Of a stretch of 64,000 nt of DNA, positions 34,761 through 43,371 are shown piece after piece. Every line of letters starts with the position of its first letter. Position 1 is the stretch's first letter. The DNA is from Nitrospira japonica (GTDB taxonomy: Bacteria; Nitrospirota; Thermodesulfovibrionia; UBA6902), in assembly GCA_020723105.1 (NCBI GenBank), contig DYJL01000004.1:62001-126000 (forward strand), given 5' to 3'. The translations under genes were made by a program, and so were the position numbers. A model generated the notes under the pieces. It was not told the DNA's origin. It did no database searches and saw only the letters and a program-made list of their open reading frames with translations.

Positions 34761-36416
34761 TTGATTTCAAGAGATATTTATCTGTCTCCGATTTTAAATA
34801 ATACTCCAAGGCTTCTTGGACTTTTGAACCGGAATATATCCTCAAAAAATTATGGATGTTTTGACAGGGAGCTTTGGCATTACAATACTGTTGATATAGC
34901 GTGTGCAAGAAAACAGGAAGGGGTCCTGATTCTGACTCTCCTCTACTTGATTGAGTGCAATACTAACAAATATTATCGTAACAAGGAAATCCTCGAATAT
35001 ATTAAGGCAGCTTTATTATTCTGGACCAGGATACAGAATAAAAACGGTTCGTTCAATGAGTGGTATCCGAATGAACATAGCTTTGTTGTTACCTCGTTTT
35101 CAACTTATGCTGTTTCCGAGAGTGTTCTGCTTTTGAAAGATGAAATTGCGGCTGAAGAGTTAAAACCGGTTATGGAATCTCTGAGGAGGGCCGGAGACTG
35201 GCTCATTAAAAGAAATGAGCCCCGGGTTATGAACCAGCAGACAGGTGCGACAATTGCCTTATTGAATCTTTACCTTCTGACAAACGAAAAAAAATACATG
35301 GCGGCTTCAAAAGACAAGATAACTCTGTTAGCTCAGAGACAGTCAAAAGAAGGCTGGTTTATTGAGTATGGCGGGCCGGACATTGGATATTTATCGCTTG
35401 CTATTGACTATCTATCTAAATATTACCTTAAAACGAGGGATGGGCAGGTGCGAGAAATGATCAATCGCTCCCTGAGTTTTATAAAAAATTTCATACAACC
35501 TAACCTCACAGCAGGGGGTGAGTATACAAGCAGAAATACAGAATATCTGATTCCACACGGATTTGAGATCTCTTCAAAATTTAATGAAGATGCGTGTTTT
35601 ATTGCATCTGTTGTCAGGAAAACACTTACTACGGCAGATTCATTCCCTCATCTCTTTGATGACAGGTATCTGACTTATGTAGGATATACCTGGCTGCAGG
35701 CATATCTGGATGCCAATACTGATCTGGATAATCGAATTGAAGATAGTATAAACAGTCATTTCAGCAACTCTTTTAGAAAATATTATGCTGACTCTGGATT
35801 ACTGATTATTAATGATGTCTGCAAACATTTTATTGTTAATGTTAAGAAAGGCGGCGCTTTCAGGGTATTTGATAAAAAAACTTCAAAAACACATTCTGAT
35901 TCCGGAGTCTTAATAAAGTCAAACGGTCAGTGGTATACTTCGGGATGGCTGTCAACAAAAGAGCAGTATGATATTTCTGACGATGAAATAACCATACAGG
36001 GCAATATGTGGAAGGTTCCTGACAAAGCGCTAACAACGGTCCGCTATATTTTGTTAAGGCTGTTTCAGTTGACGTTTGGACGTTCAAGCATTATCTCGCT
36101 GTGGATGAAAGAAAGACTGAGGGACCTCCTTATAACAAAAACAAAACCATCAGGTATTACATATAACAGATTGATCACCTTGAAAGGTGATGTGAAGGAC
36201 CTGCTGAAGATTGCAGATTCTGTTCTGTCACCGTCAGCAGAAATATCCGCTATATCTGTGTTTGCCAAAGATACACAGGTTTATGTTCCTAGTTCAAGAT
36301 ATTATACAGGGATAAAGTTGCCTGCATTTCAAAAGACATTTTCCCGGCCTGTCAGTAAAGTTAAGATTGACTGGAAAATCAGGGGAGACGCAGCAACTGA
36401 ATTTATTGTAAATTGA
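34761..36416 (+). CDS. Hypothetical alpha/alpha-toroid plus beta-domain protein (possible glycan-active enzyme)
   Basis: About 551 aa. Residues 30-330 show repeated helix pairs with aromatic and Gly-rich turns (KNGSFNEWYPNEHSFVVTSFS, QTGATIALLNLYLLT, KEGWFIEYGGPDIGYLSLAID), typical of an alpha/alpha toroid. A strand-rich C-terminal part follows (IKSNGQWYTSGWLS, DDEITIQGNMWKV). This order resembles heparinase II/III-type polysaccharide lyases or glucuronyl C5-epimerase-like proteins, without a decisive motif. There is no signal peptide. The frame extends to GTG 34719 inside the half hairpin element; TTG 34761, preceded by AAGGCGG, is preferred. It ends 3 bp before the nitroreductase. Confidence 0.7.
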   Translation: MISRDIYLSPILNNTPRLLGLLNRNISSKNYGCFDRELWHYNTVDIACARKQEGVLILTLLYLIECNTNKYYRNKEILEYIKAALLFWTRIQNKNGSFNEWYPNEHSFVVTSFSTYAVSESVLLLKDEIAAEELKPVMESLRRAGDWLIKRNEPRVMNQQTGATIALLNLYLLTNEKKYMAASKDKITLLAQRQSKEGWFIEYGGPDIGYLSLAIDYLSKYYLKTRDGQVREMINRSLSFIKNFIQPNLTAGGEYTSRNTEYLIPHGFEISSKFNEDACFIASVVRKTLTTADSFPHLFDDRYLTYVGYTWLQAYLDANTDLDNRIEDSINSHFSNSFRKYYADSGLLIINDVCKHFIVNVKKGGAFRVFDKKTSKTHSDSGVLIKSNGQWYTSGWLSTKEQYDISDDEITIQGNMWKVPDKALTTVRYILLRLFQLTFGRSSIISLWMKERLRDLLITKTKPSGITYNRLITLKGDVKDLLKIADSVLSPSAEISAISVFAKDTQVYVPSSRYYTGIKLPAFQKTFSRPVSKVKIDWKIRGDAATEFIVN

Positions 36417-36419
36417 ATT

Positions 36420-37067
36420 ATGGATTTATTTGAAGCAATTAAAAATCGCAGGAGCATTCGAAGTTTTGAAGACAGGCCTGTTCCAGAGGATCTGATAAAG
36501 AAAATTATTGAAGCAGGACAGTGGGCCCCTTCTGCCTGTAACAGGCAAGACTGGAAATTCATTATCATTGACAGCAAAGAAGTAAAGGAAAAATTATTGA
36601 AGGGAACAACTGCTTATTTTGTTGGTAAAGCGCCTCTGCTGATACTTGTTGTATACAGTAACAGAACTGACAATCTTGAATATAAAGACCATCTCTTAAG
36701 CGCAGCAATGGCCATCCAGAATATGCAACTGGCAGCCTATGCTTCAGGGCTTGGTTCATGTTGCGTGAATAACCTGCCTATAAAATCAGGATTGAGAAAA
36801 ATTTTAAATATCCCGCGCCATTATGATCCGGTTTCGCTTATCTGTTTTGGTTATCCAAGGGTAGTTCCTAAGCCATTAAGACGCAAAGAACAGTTAACCG
36901 AGATCATTAGCTGGAACAGCTTCAACTTTAAAGATGATTTTCCGGCAATAGATCTAAAGCTGCAAGTCAAGAGAATTATCAGATACATATATTACAGGCT
37001 TCCTGCTTCATTGAAAAAACTTCTGGACCCCGTTGCGAGAAAGTTCGAGAAAAGATTTGACAAATGA
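36420..37067 (+). CDS. Nitroreductase family FMN-dependent oxidoreductase
   Basis: A 215-aa protein. MDLFEAIKNRRSIRSFEDRP is the FMN-binding N-terminus of the nitroreductase family, followed by AGQWAPSACNRQDWKFIII and AAMAIQNMQLAAYASGLGSCC. The C-terminal 40 residues are basic. Family members reduce nitro groups, quinones, flavins or heterocyclic intermediates. In a glycan locus the substrate is unclear. It sits in a tight operon: 3 bp after the toroid gene and overlapping the next GT-C gene by 4 bp. Confidence 0.87.
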   Translation: MDLFEAIKNRRSIRSFEDRPVPEDLIKKIIEAGQWAPSACNRQDWKFIIIDSKEVKEKLLKGTTAYFVGKAPLLILVVYSNRTDNLEYKDHLLSAAMAIQNMQLAAYASGLGSCCVNNLPIKSGLRKILNIPRHYDPVSLICFGYPRVVPKPLRRKEQLTEIISWNSFNFKDDFPAIDLKLQVKRIIRYIYYRLPASLKKLLDPVARKFEKRFDK

Positions 37068-38689
37068 ATGAAAGAAAGAGTGGTTTTAAAGAGCCATCAA
37101 TAAAGTTTGTCACCATACTTCTGCTTTTTCTGTCAGCATTCAGCATCAGGCTTTATCATATCAACAAAGCGCCTATGGATTTTGCTCCTATAAGGCAGTA
37201 CCAGCAGGTGCATATCGCAAGGAATTATTATCTCAAGGATAATGAGGCAGTCCCTGAATGGAAAAAGGAGATTGCAAAACTAAATGCGCAGAGAATGGGG
37301 TTTGAACTGGAACCGCGCATCGTGGAGCATCTTGCTGTGTTCGGCTATCGCCTTACAGGTGGAGAACATCTCTGGTTTCCCCGCATCATGTCATCTGTGT
37401 TCTGGATTATTGGAGGAGTGTTTCTTTACTTGATTGCGGGAAAATTATTCTCTGCTGCAGCAGCTTTTTTTTCTGCTGCATTTTATCTTTTTCTTCCTTA
37501 CAGCATTCCTGCAAGCAGAAGCTTTCAGCCGGACCCGCTCATGACAATGCTGCTTATCATCAGCATTTACATGATGCTTAAATATTTTGAACGCCCGTCC
37601 TTGTACGGTATTATAATTGCATCTCTGGCCTCAACATTTACAATGTTGCTGAAGCCGAATTGCGTGCTTTTTATTTTCGGCGCCTTTATACCTCTTGCTG
37701 TTGTTCACTACGATATCAGAAAATTTATTGCAAATCGTGATGTGTGGCTGTTTGCCTTTTTAAGCGTAATGCCTGCTGCGGCTTTTTATCTGTCCGGACT
37801 CGTGACCAATTCCGGTTTTGTCCAGGAGCATACAAGGTCTACTTTTGTCCCGCATCTCATTCTCCTGCCATATTTCTGGCGAGACTGGATTTATATAATA
37901 GGACAGGTTTTTGGTTTTATACCTTTTATAACAGCGCTTGTTGGTTTATTTATGATACAGGACAGGCAGCCACGATTCATGCTGTCAGGGCTGTGGACAG
38001 GATACTTTATCTTTGGCCTGCTTTTTACTTTTCATATTCATACTCACTCCTATTATCAACTGCCATTTATTCCTGTAGTGGCCTTGTCCATAGGGCCTGT
38101 TGGGATAAGTATGTTGAAGTTTGTGTCAAGACATAAAAGAGAAATCATTACAGGTATGGGAGTGATCCTTCTGGTATTTGTGCTGGTGTTTAATATGAAA
38201 AATATACAGTCAGCAGAATATAAAGATGAGTTGAAGTTTATCGGCGCTTTTGTCGGTATCAACACGGAAGTGCGTCAATTTATTGCTAATGATTTTGAGA
38301 AGGAAGTGAAAATCAATCGAGATGTTGGAAGTATTGTGGGGCACAGCAAGAATACCCTTTTTCTTACATCTGATTTTGGAAGGACCCTCGCTTATCATGG
38401 AGAGCTTTCAGGGCTTCCCTGGCCCATAACCTCCAGCCTGCGGGAGCGCAGGGAAAGGGGAGTTGAAATTCCGCCTAAAGAGGAGTTATTCAATAAACGA
38501 TATTTCACAATCAGGACTCACGGCAAATATACACATTACACACCGGATTATTTTATTGTAACAGCCATGGATGAGCTTGATAAACAGACAGACCTGAAGG
38601 AATTTTTATTCAGCAACTTTCCTGTTATAACTGTAAATAAAGATTATCTGGTTTTCGATTTAAGAAGCATGTCAGGGGGGAATATATGA
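37064..38689 (+). CDS. GT39-type GT-C membrane glycosyltransferase
   Basis: A 541-aa protein with about 11 membrane helices. The first loop NKAPMDFAPIRQYQQVHIAR has the acidic residue and Arg/Gln pattern of PMT/ArnT-like enzymes, and YSIPASRSFQPDPLMTMLL is a second typical segment. The C-terminal soluble part runs from about residue 395. Predicted to use a polyprenyl-phosphate sugar in the periplasm. It overlaps the nitroreductase and the DegT aminotransferase genes by 4 bp each. Confidence 0.83.
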   Translation: MNERKSGFKEPSIKFVTILLLFLSAFSIRLYHINKAPMDFAPIRQYQQVHIARNYYLKDNEAVPEWKKEIAKLNAQRMGFELEPRIVEHLAVFGYRLTGGEHLWFPRIMSSVFWIIGGVFLYLIAGKLFSAAAAFFSAAFYLFLPYSIPASRSFQPDPLMTMLLIISIYMMLKYFERPSLYGIIIASLASTFTMLLKPNCVLFIFGAFIPLAVVHYDIRKFIANRDVWLFAFLSVMPAAAFYLSGLVTNSGFVQEHTRSTFVPHLILLPYFWRDWIYIIGQVFGFIPFITALVGLFMIQDRQPRFMLSGLWTGYFIFGLLFTFHIHTHSYYQLPFIPVVALSIGPVGISMLKFVSRHKREIITGMGVILLVFVLVFNMKNIQSAEYKDELKFIGAFVGINTEVRQFIANDFEKEVKINRDVGSIVGHSKNTLFLTSDFGRTLAYHGELSGLPWPITSSLRERRERGVEIPPKEELFNKRYFTIRTHGKYTHYTPDYFIVTAMDELDKQTDLKEFLFSNFPVITVNKDYLVFDLRSMSGGNI

Positions 38690-39783
38690 ACCTTTTCAAT
38701 ACGCATATATCGGAAAAATCCATAGAGTTGGCAGTCGATGTTTTTAAATCGGGGTTCATTAGTGCAGGGAATGTAGCGGATGAATTTGAAAGGAAACTTG
38801 CAGAGCAGCTTAAGATAACAAATCCAGTAACATTAAACAGCGGCACCTCGGCGCTTCATCTTGCTCTGGCTGTTGCAGGGATTAAACCAGGAGACGAGGT
38901 CATTATACCGGCGCAGACCTTTATAGCCACTGGATTTGTAGTCCTGATGCATTATGCAAAGCCTGTATTTGCAGACATCCAGTATGAAACCGGCAATATC
39001 GATCCGGTCTCAATCAAACAGAAGATTACCGATAAAACAAAAGCTGTTATCCCTGTGCATTGGGCTGGTTACCCATGTGATATGGATGAAATAAATGCAA
39101 TAGCAAAGCAGTATAATCTCGCTGTTATTGAAGATGCAGCTCATGCGTTGGGGGCTAAATATAAAGGAAAACCAATTGGCTCGATTTCACGTTTTACAGC
39201 GTTTTCATTTCAGGCCATAAAACATCTGACAACCGGAGACGGTGGTGCACTGTGCTGTCTTAATGAAGGGGATTATTATCATGCCAGGAGACGGCGCTGG
39301 TTTGATATTGACAGGGATAATGCCAAACCTTCTATTCTTGGGGAGAGAGTATACGATGCCACAAGTGTTGGCTATAAATACCATATGAATGATATAGCTG
39401 CTGCTATCGGGCTTGGAAATTTAGAAGATTTTCCATCGAACCTGAAGCGCAGAAAAGAGATAGCAATACAGTATCGTAATGAACTAAAGCAGATAGCAGG
39501 TTTACAATTGCTCAATTATCTAAACGACAGGGAAAGCGCTTGCTGGCTTTTCACTATTTTAGTTGAGAGGCGTGAAGACTTTATTCGTGCCTTAAATTCT
39601 AAAAAGGTCCCTGCATCTGTGCTGCATACGCGCATTGACAGGAATTCAGTTTTTGGAGGAATAACTCAGGGACTCATAAATCAGGAGAAATTCAATGAAT
39701 ATCAGGTGTCAATACCGGTGCATGAGGGATTGACTGACGATGATATTAATCTGGTAATTGATTCAATCAAAAAGGGCTGGTAG
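38686..39783 (+). CDS. DegT/DnrJ/EryC1/StrS family PLP aminotransferase
   Basis: A 365-aa sugar aminotransferase that converts keto-sugar nucleotides to amino sugars. The PLP-binding Lys is K179 in FSFQAIKHLTTGDGGAL. NSGTSALHLAL (51-61) binds the cofactor phosphate, and VIEDAAHALGA holds the Asp that contacts the pyridine nitrogen. The N-terminal segment FISAGNVADEFERKLA is typical. It probably makes an amino-deoxy sugar for the glycan. It is the last gene of the operon from 34761 and ends 2 bp from the stop of carbamoyltransferase 2. Confidence 0.92.
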   Translation: MNLFNTHISEKSIELAVDVFKSGFISAGNVADEFERKLAEQLKITNPVTLNSGTSALHLALAVAGIKPGDEVIIPAQTFIATGFVVLMHYAKPVFADIQYETGNIDPVSIKQKITDKTKAVIPVHWAGYPCDMDEINAIAKQYNLAVIEDAAHALGAKYKGKPIGSISRFTAFSFQAIKHLTTGDGGALCCLNEGDYYHARRRRWFDIDRDNAKPSILGERVYDATSVGYKYHMNDIAAAIGLGNLEDFPSNLKRRKEIAIQYRNELKQIAGLQLLNYLNDRESACWLFTILVERREDFIRALNSKKVPASVLHTRIDRNSVFGGITQGLINQEKFNEYQVSIPVHEGLTDDDINLVIDSIKKGW

Positions 39784-39785
39784 AA

Positions 39786-41477
39786 TTATTTTCTTCTGAC
39801 TTCAAAAGAGCCGATAATAAGAACGTCTATCATATTTTCTTTTAAAGCCCATATCGCATCATTTGGGGAACAAACAATGGGCTCTTCATGCTTGTTAAAT
39901 GATGTGTTGATGAGGGATAACCCACCGGTTTCTTCATACCACTTTAATAAGAGCTTGTGGACTGTTGGTTCTGTCTCTGCAGATACTATCTGGGGCCGCG
40001 CTGTTTTATCTACATGAACTACAGCAGGAGAATTTTCTAACATTTCCTCAGTACAGTCATAGGTAATAGTCATGTAATAACTTGAAATATGGTTTGGCTG
40101 CCAGTTTTTATAACATCTCTCAGCTAATTCAATAGCAGTAACTGGTGCAAAAGGCATGAATTCAGTTCGTTGCATCCGATGGTTTAACCATTTATTTACT
40201 GAGTTATCGTTACAGTGATATAAAATACTTCGATGGCAGAGAGCTCTGGGCCCATGCTCCATGCGCCCTTGGAACCAGCCAACGACTTTATTATTTTTGA
40301 TTGCATTAATAGCTGCATCAATTTTATCTTCGTTGCTCTGAAGTTTTGTGACAATAAGTTCGTTATCATTCAGATAACCGGCAATCTCTTCGTCATTAAA
40401 TTTAGGTCCCAGAAACATGCTTTCTATCTGTGCTTTCTTTCCGGTTAACTGATATGCTGCACCGACAGCAGCGCCCAAGGCCAAGCCACCATCAGACATA
40501 TGAGGTTGTATGAAAACGTTTTCAACTTGCGGGATATCGAATACCTTTTTATTCAATGAAACATTTGCAAAAACACCACCTGCCATACAGACGTGCGTCA
40601 TGCCAGTTTCTTTTAAATAATAATCTGTCATACTGATGACAATATGCTCCAGATGTTTTTGTGCAGCAGCGGCAATGTCCTCGCGTTTTGCCTCTTTGAT
40701 AATTTGCTGAAGTTCATCAGAGAAGACAGGGTCATGCAACCAGGGTCTGTAGTACGGCCCGATATGGGAAACAATACGGCCGTCTTTATATGAAATCATC
40801 TTCTCCATGAGAGGGAGATACTTAGACGGATCGCCGTATGCAGCAAGCCCGGTAATTTTCCCTTCATGGCGGTTAACCTTGAACCCTAACAGGGCGGTAA
40901 TACGTGCATAAAAGAATCCCAAACTATCTATACTTGGAGTACGATGTATGACTTCATATTTACTGTTATTAAATACGCTTACAGTAAACGCCTGATAGTC
41001 TCCGCGTCCGTCAGCAGTCAAAACGAGTGATCTTTCAAAAGGCGAACATGCAAAGGCGCTGATTGCGTGACATTCATGGTGATCCAGATAGATAGTCTTA
41101 GAACCCAGATTATTCTTATTCACAAAATCCAGGAAGTGGCTATGTACTTCTTCATCTCTGCTTATTTCAATCTCGACTCTTTTTCGAAACGTCTCTATCT
41201 GTTCAGGATTATTGCGAGTTTCTTCTACAACTCGGTCAAAAAACATGAGCAGATGCCTCTTGGAATTAAAACCGCTGCTCCAGCCATAAGAAATATAATC
41301 AACATCCTCAAGTGTTATACCCTGTTGTTTTAGAACGTATTCGATAGATTGTGTGGGCCAGGAACTGTCGTTTTTAACTCGTGTAAATCTTTCTTCACTT
41401 GCGGCAGCCATTATCTTGTTATTTTTAACAAGACATGCTCCAGACACCTCTTCGTTCACTATTCCTAAAATTAGCAT
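39786..41477 (-). CDS. O-carbamoyltransferase 2 (NodU/CmcH/TobZ family)
   Basis: A 563-aa protein. The ASKHA-like part has LDHHECHAISAF with H133, H134 and H137, and TADGRGDYQAF at 154-164. GGVFANVSLNKKV marks the domain boundary region, and GRMEHGPRALCHRSI is the C-terminal carbamoyl-phosphate-side motif, followed by RTEFMPFAPV and NTSFNKHEEPIV. Length and blocks parallel carbamoyltransferase 1, so the two look like paralogues with different sugar acceptors. A single minus-strand gene, tail-to-tail with the DegT gene. Its promoter should lie in the 338-bp gap upstream. Confidence 0.92.
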   Translation of the reverse strand: MLILGIVNEEVSGACLVKNNKIMAAASEERFTRVKNDSSWPTQSIEYVLKQQGITLEDVDYISYGWSSGFNSKRHLLMFFDRVVEETRNNPEQIETFRKRVEIEISRDEEVHSHFLDFVNKNNLGSKTIYLDHHECHAISAFACSPFERSLVLTADGRGDYQAFTVSVFNNSKYEVIHRTPSIDSLGFFYARITALLGFKVNRHEGKITGLAAYGDPSKYLPLMEKMISYKDGRIVSHIGPYYRPWLHDPVFSDELQQIIKEAKREDIAAAAQKHLEHIVISMTDYYLKETGMTHVCMAGGVFANVSLNKKVFDIPQVENVFIQPHMSDGGLALGAAVGAAYQLTGKKAQIESMFLGPKFNDEEIAGYLNDNELIVTKLQSNEDKIDAAINAIKNNKVVGWFQGRMEHGPRALCHRSILYHCNDNSVNKWLNHRMQRTEFMPFAPVTAIELAERCYKNWQPNHISSYYMTITYDCTEEMLENSPAVVHVDKTARPQIVSAETEPTVHKLLLKWYEETGGLSLINTSFNKHEEPIVCSPNDAIWALKENMIDVLIIGSFEVRRK

Positions 41478-41609
41478 AATAAGTTCCTAAAAATAATAGA
41501 TAGTGTATACCATATGTATTTTAATGATTTCTGAAAAGTATCTGGATTCAGGCAACCAATATCCAGAATATACTCAGAGTGGTAGATTTATATTTTATAA
41601 TTACTTTTG

Positions 41610-41628
41610 TTATGATAGTTTATCATAA
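41610..41628. promoter_or_regulatory. Perfect inverted repeat in the divergent intergenic region
   Basis: TTATGATAGTTTATCATAA has 8-bp arms around a 3-bp centre. It lies in the AT-rich 338-bp gap (41478-41815) between carbamoyltransferase 2 and the Nudix gene, which diverge. It could be an operator controlling both, though AT-rich gaps produce such palindromes by chance. Nothing else recognisable is seen in this gap. Confidence 0.3.
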
Positions 41629-41815
41629 GATAATAAATTTTTTATATTGTCATTGAATTAATTCAACACTTCTTAAACAGTCATAATTGAACTTGCAGAA
41701 TATATCAATAGGACAGAAGCCACTATTATATTAAAATAAACAAATTTCCTCCTGTTTGAGTAGTTCTGTAATTTGGCTTTAGTAAAATAATTTCTACAGA
41801 CATTATATTTTATAT

Positions 41816-42361
41816 ATGAAAGAACCAGTCATTTGTAATATCCAGAAAGATTTGTCCATACAGTGGTTTGAGCAAATCAGCAAAACAGTCTTACTGCCAC
41901 ATAATAATGGACAGCAGATCTACTATTCAATCAAGCCTCCGGATTATGTAACTGCGCTTACCCAAACTACCGATAATCGGTTTATTATATTAAGGCAATA
42001 CAGACCGGCTGTTGAGGATTATACTTTTGAACTCCCGAGCGGCCATGTGGAAGAGGGTGAGACTCCGGCCCAGGCAATGTTAAGGGAATTAAGAGAGGAA
42101 ACCGGCTGTTTAGCCGGAGAGGCAACTTTACTGAGAGAGCTTATCCCTGATACAGGCAGGCTTGAGAATCGTCTGTGGGCTTTTTATATAAACAATGTTG
42201 AAGTAAAAAATATTCCGGAACCAGACAAAAACGAAGGGATAGAAGTTCATCTCGTATCACACGAACAATTCATTGAAATGATAAATAAGGGGCAACTGAA
42301 TCACGCTTTGGATTTAAGTGTAATAGCCTTGGCAATTTTCCAGAAATATTTACTAATTTAA
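41816..42361 (+). CDS. Nudix hydrolase (ADP-ribose/NDP-sugar pyrophosphatase-like)
   Basis: A 181-aa protein. The Nudix box is complete at G76-G97: GHVEEGETPAQAML then RELREETG, matching GX5EX7REUXEEXGU with Cys at the last hydrophobic position. The upstream ILRQYRPAVEDYTFELPSG is typical of ADP-ribose and NDP-sugar pyrophosphatases. It may clear or recycle sugar nucleotides beside the epimerase and dehydrogenase that follow. There is no SD before the ATG; the AT-rich stretch directly upstream leaves room for a leaderless transcript. Confidence 0.88.
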   Translation: MKEPVICNIQKDLSIQWFEQISKTVLLPHNNGQQIYYSIKPPDYVTALTQTTDNRFIILRQYRPAVEDYTFELPSGHVEEGETPAQAMLRELREETGCLAGEATLLRELIPDTGRLENRLWAFYINNVEVKNIPEPDKNEGIEVHLVSHEQFIEMINKGQLNHALDLSVIALAIFQKYLLI

Positions 42362-42385
42362 CTTACGGAGGACTACATAAAATTT

Positions 42386-43354
42386 ATGAAAATAATGATT
42401 ACTGGAAGTGAGGGCTCGCTTGCTCAAATGGTTATTCCGTATTTACTCAAAGAGGGCCATGAGATAGTTGGAGTTGACAATTTTGCCAGGTATGGCCTGA
42501 TTAATCGGGATAGAAATTATGAATTTATTACAGGAGATTTGGGTGATACGGCGGTGGTCAAGTCCATTTTTTCTAAATATACATTTGACGCAGTATTTCA
42601 TTTTGCTGCATTGATCTACGGAGTAGTAGGATTCCATAAAAGGCCTGCGGATATTATTGCAGATAATAATCTGATGACTATTAATATTCTCAAAATGGGT
42701 TATGAAAGAATAAGAAGGTTTATATACCTGTCTTCATCAATGGTATATGAGCGGAGTATGAGATGGCCTCATAAAGAAGAGGACACTGAGAATATAGCGG
42801 TAATGAGCACATCATATGGTTTATCCAAGTATATTGGCGAAAGGGTTACTCAGTCTTATCATGAACAGTATGGTACAGACTATGTTATCTGGCGGCCTTT
42901 CAATATTATTACACCTTTTGAGTCTCCTGAAGAGGAGGGGTTCAGTCATGTTTTTGCCGATATGATAGATAAGATATTGGTTCAGAAACAAAGCCCTGTT
43001 GATATATTTGGTGACGGGGAACAGATAAGGTGCTTTACTAACATTTATGATGTTGCGGATGCTCTCGCCAGTTTTTCGTTAAATGATAAAGCAACGAATC
43101 AGATATTCAATATCGGGAATCCTGAACCCATAACAATTAAGGGATTGGCTGAAAAAATTGTTAGCCTTGGAAAGGAACACGGGCTTTTGTCCAAGGATTA
43201 TTGTTTATCTTTCAATTACAAACCGATTTATGCAGATGATGTGAAGAAACGAATTCCCGACGTTACAAAAATCCGGGAAGTTTTTGGCTGGCAGGCAAAG
43301 GTTAAGATAGATGAATCGCTTAAAGGATATATCAAGCACAAATTTAAAGTGTAA
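42386..43354 (+). CDS. NAD-dependent epimerase/dehydratase
   Basis: A 322-aa extended SDR. The dinucleotide motif is ITGSEGSLAQMVIPYLL (the third Gly replaced by Ala), YLSSSMVYE gives the Ser/Thr, and SYGLSKYIGE gives the Tyr-Lys pair. WRPFNIITPFESP and FTNIYDVADAL are typical of UDP-sugar 4-epimerases and related enzymes. ACGGAGGA is a strong SD but sits about 13 bp before the ATG, longer than usual. It comes between the Nudix and WecC-like genes on one strand. Confidence 0.85.
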   Translation: MKIMITGSEGSLAQMVIPYLLKEGHEIVGVDNFARYGLINRDRNYEFITGDLGDTAVVKSIFSKYTFDAVFHFAALIYGVVGFHKRPADIIADNNLMTINILKMGYERIRRFIYLSSSMVYERSMRWPHKEEDTENIAVMSTSYGLSKYIGERVTQSYHEQYGTDYVIWRPFNIITPFESPEEEGFSHVFADMIDKILVQKQSPVDIFGDGEQIRCFTNIYDVADALASFSLNDKATNQIFNIGNPEPITIKGLAEKIVSLGKEHGLLSKDYCLSFNYKPIYADDVKKRIPDVTKIREVFGWQAKVKIDESLKGYIKHKFKV

Positions 43355-43371
43355 TGTTTAGGAGACGATGA

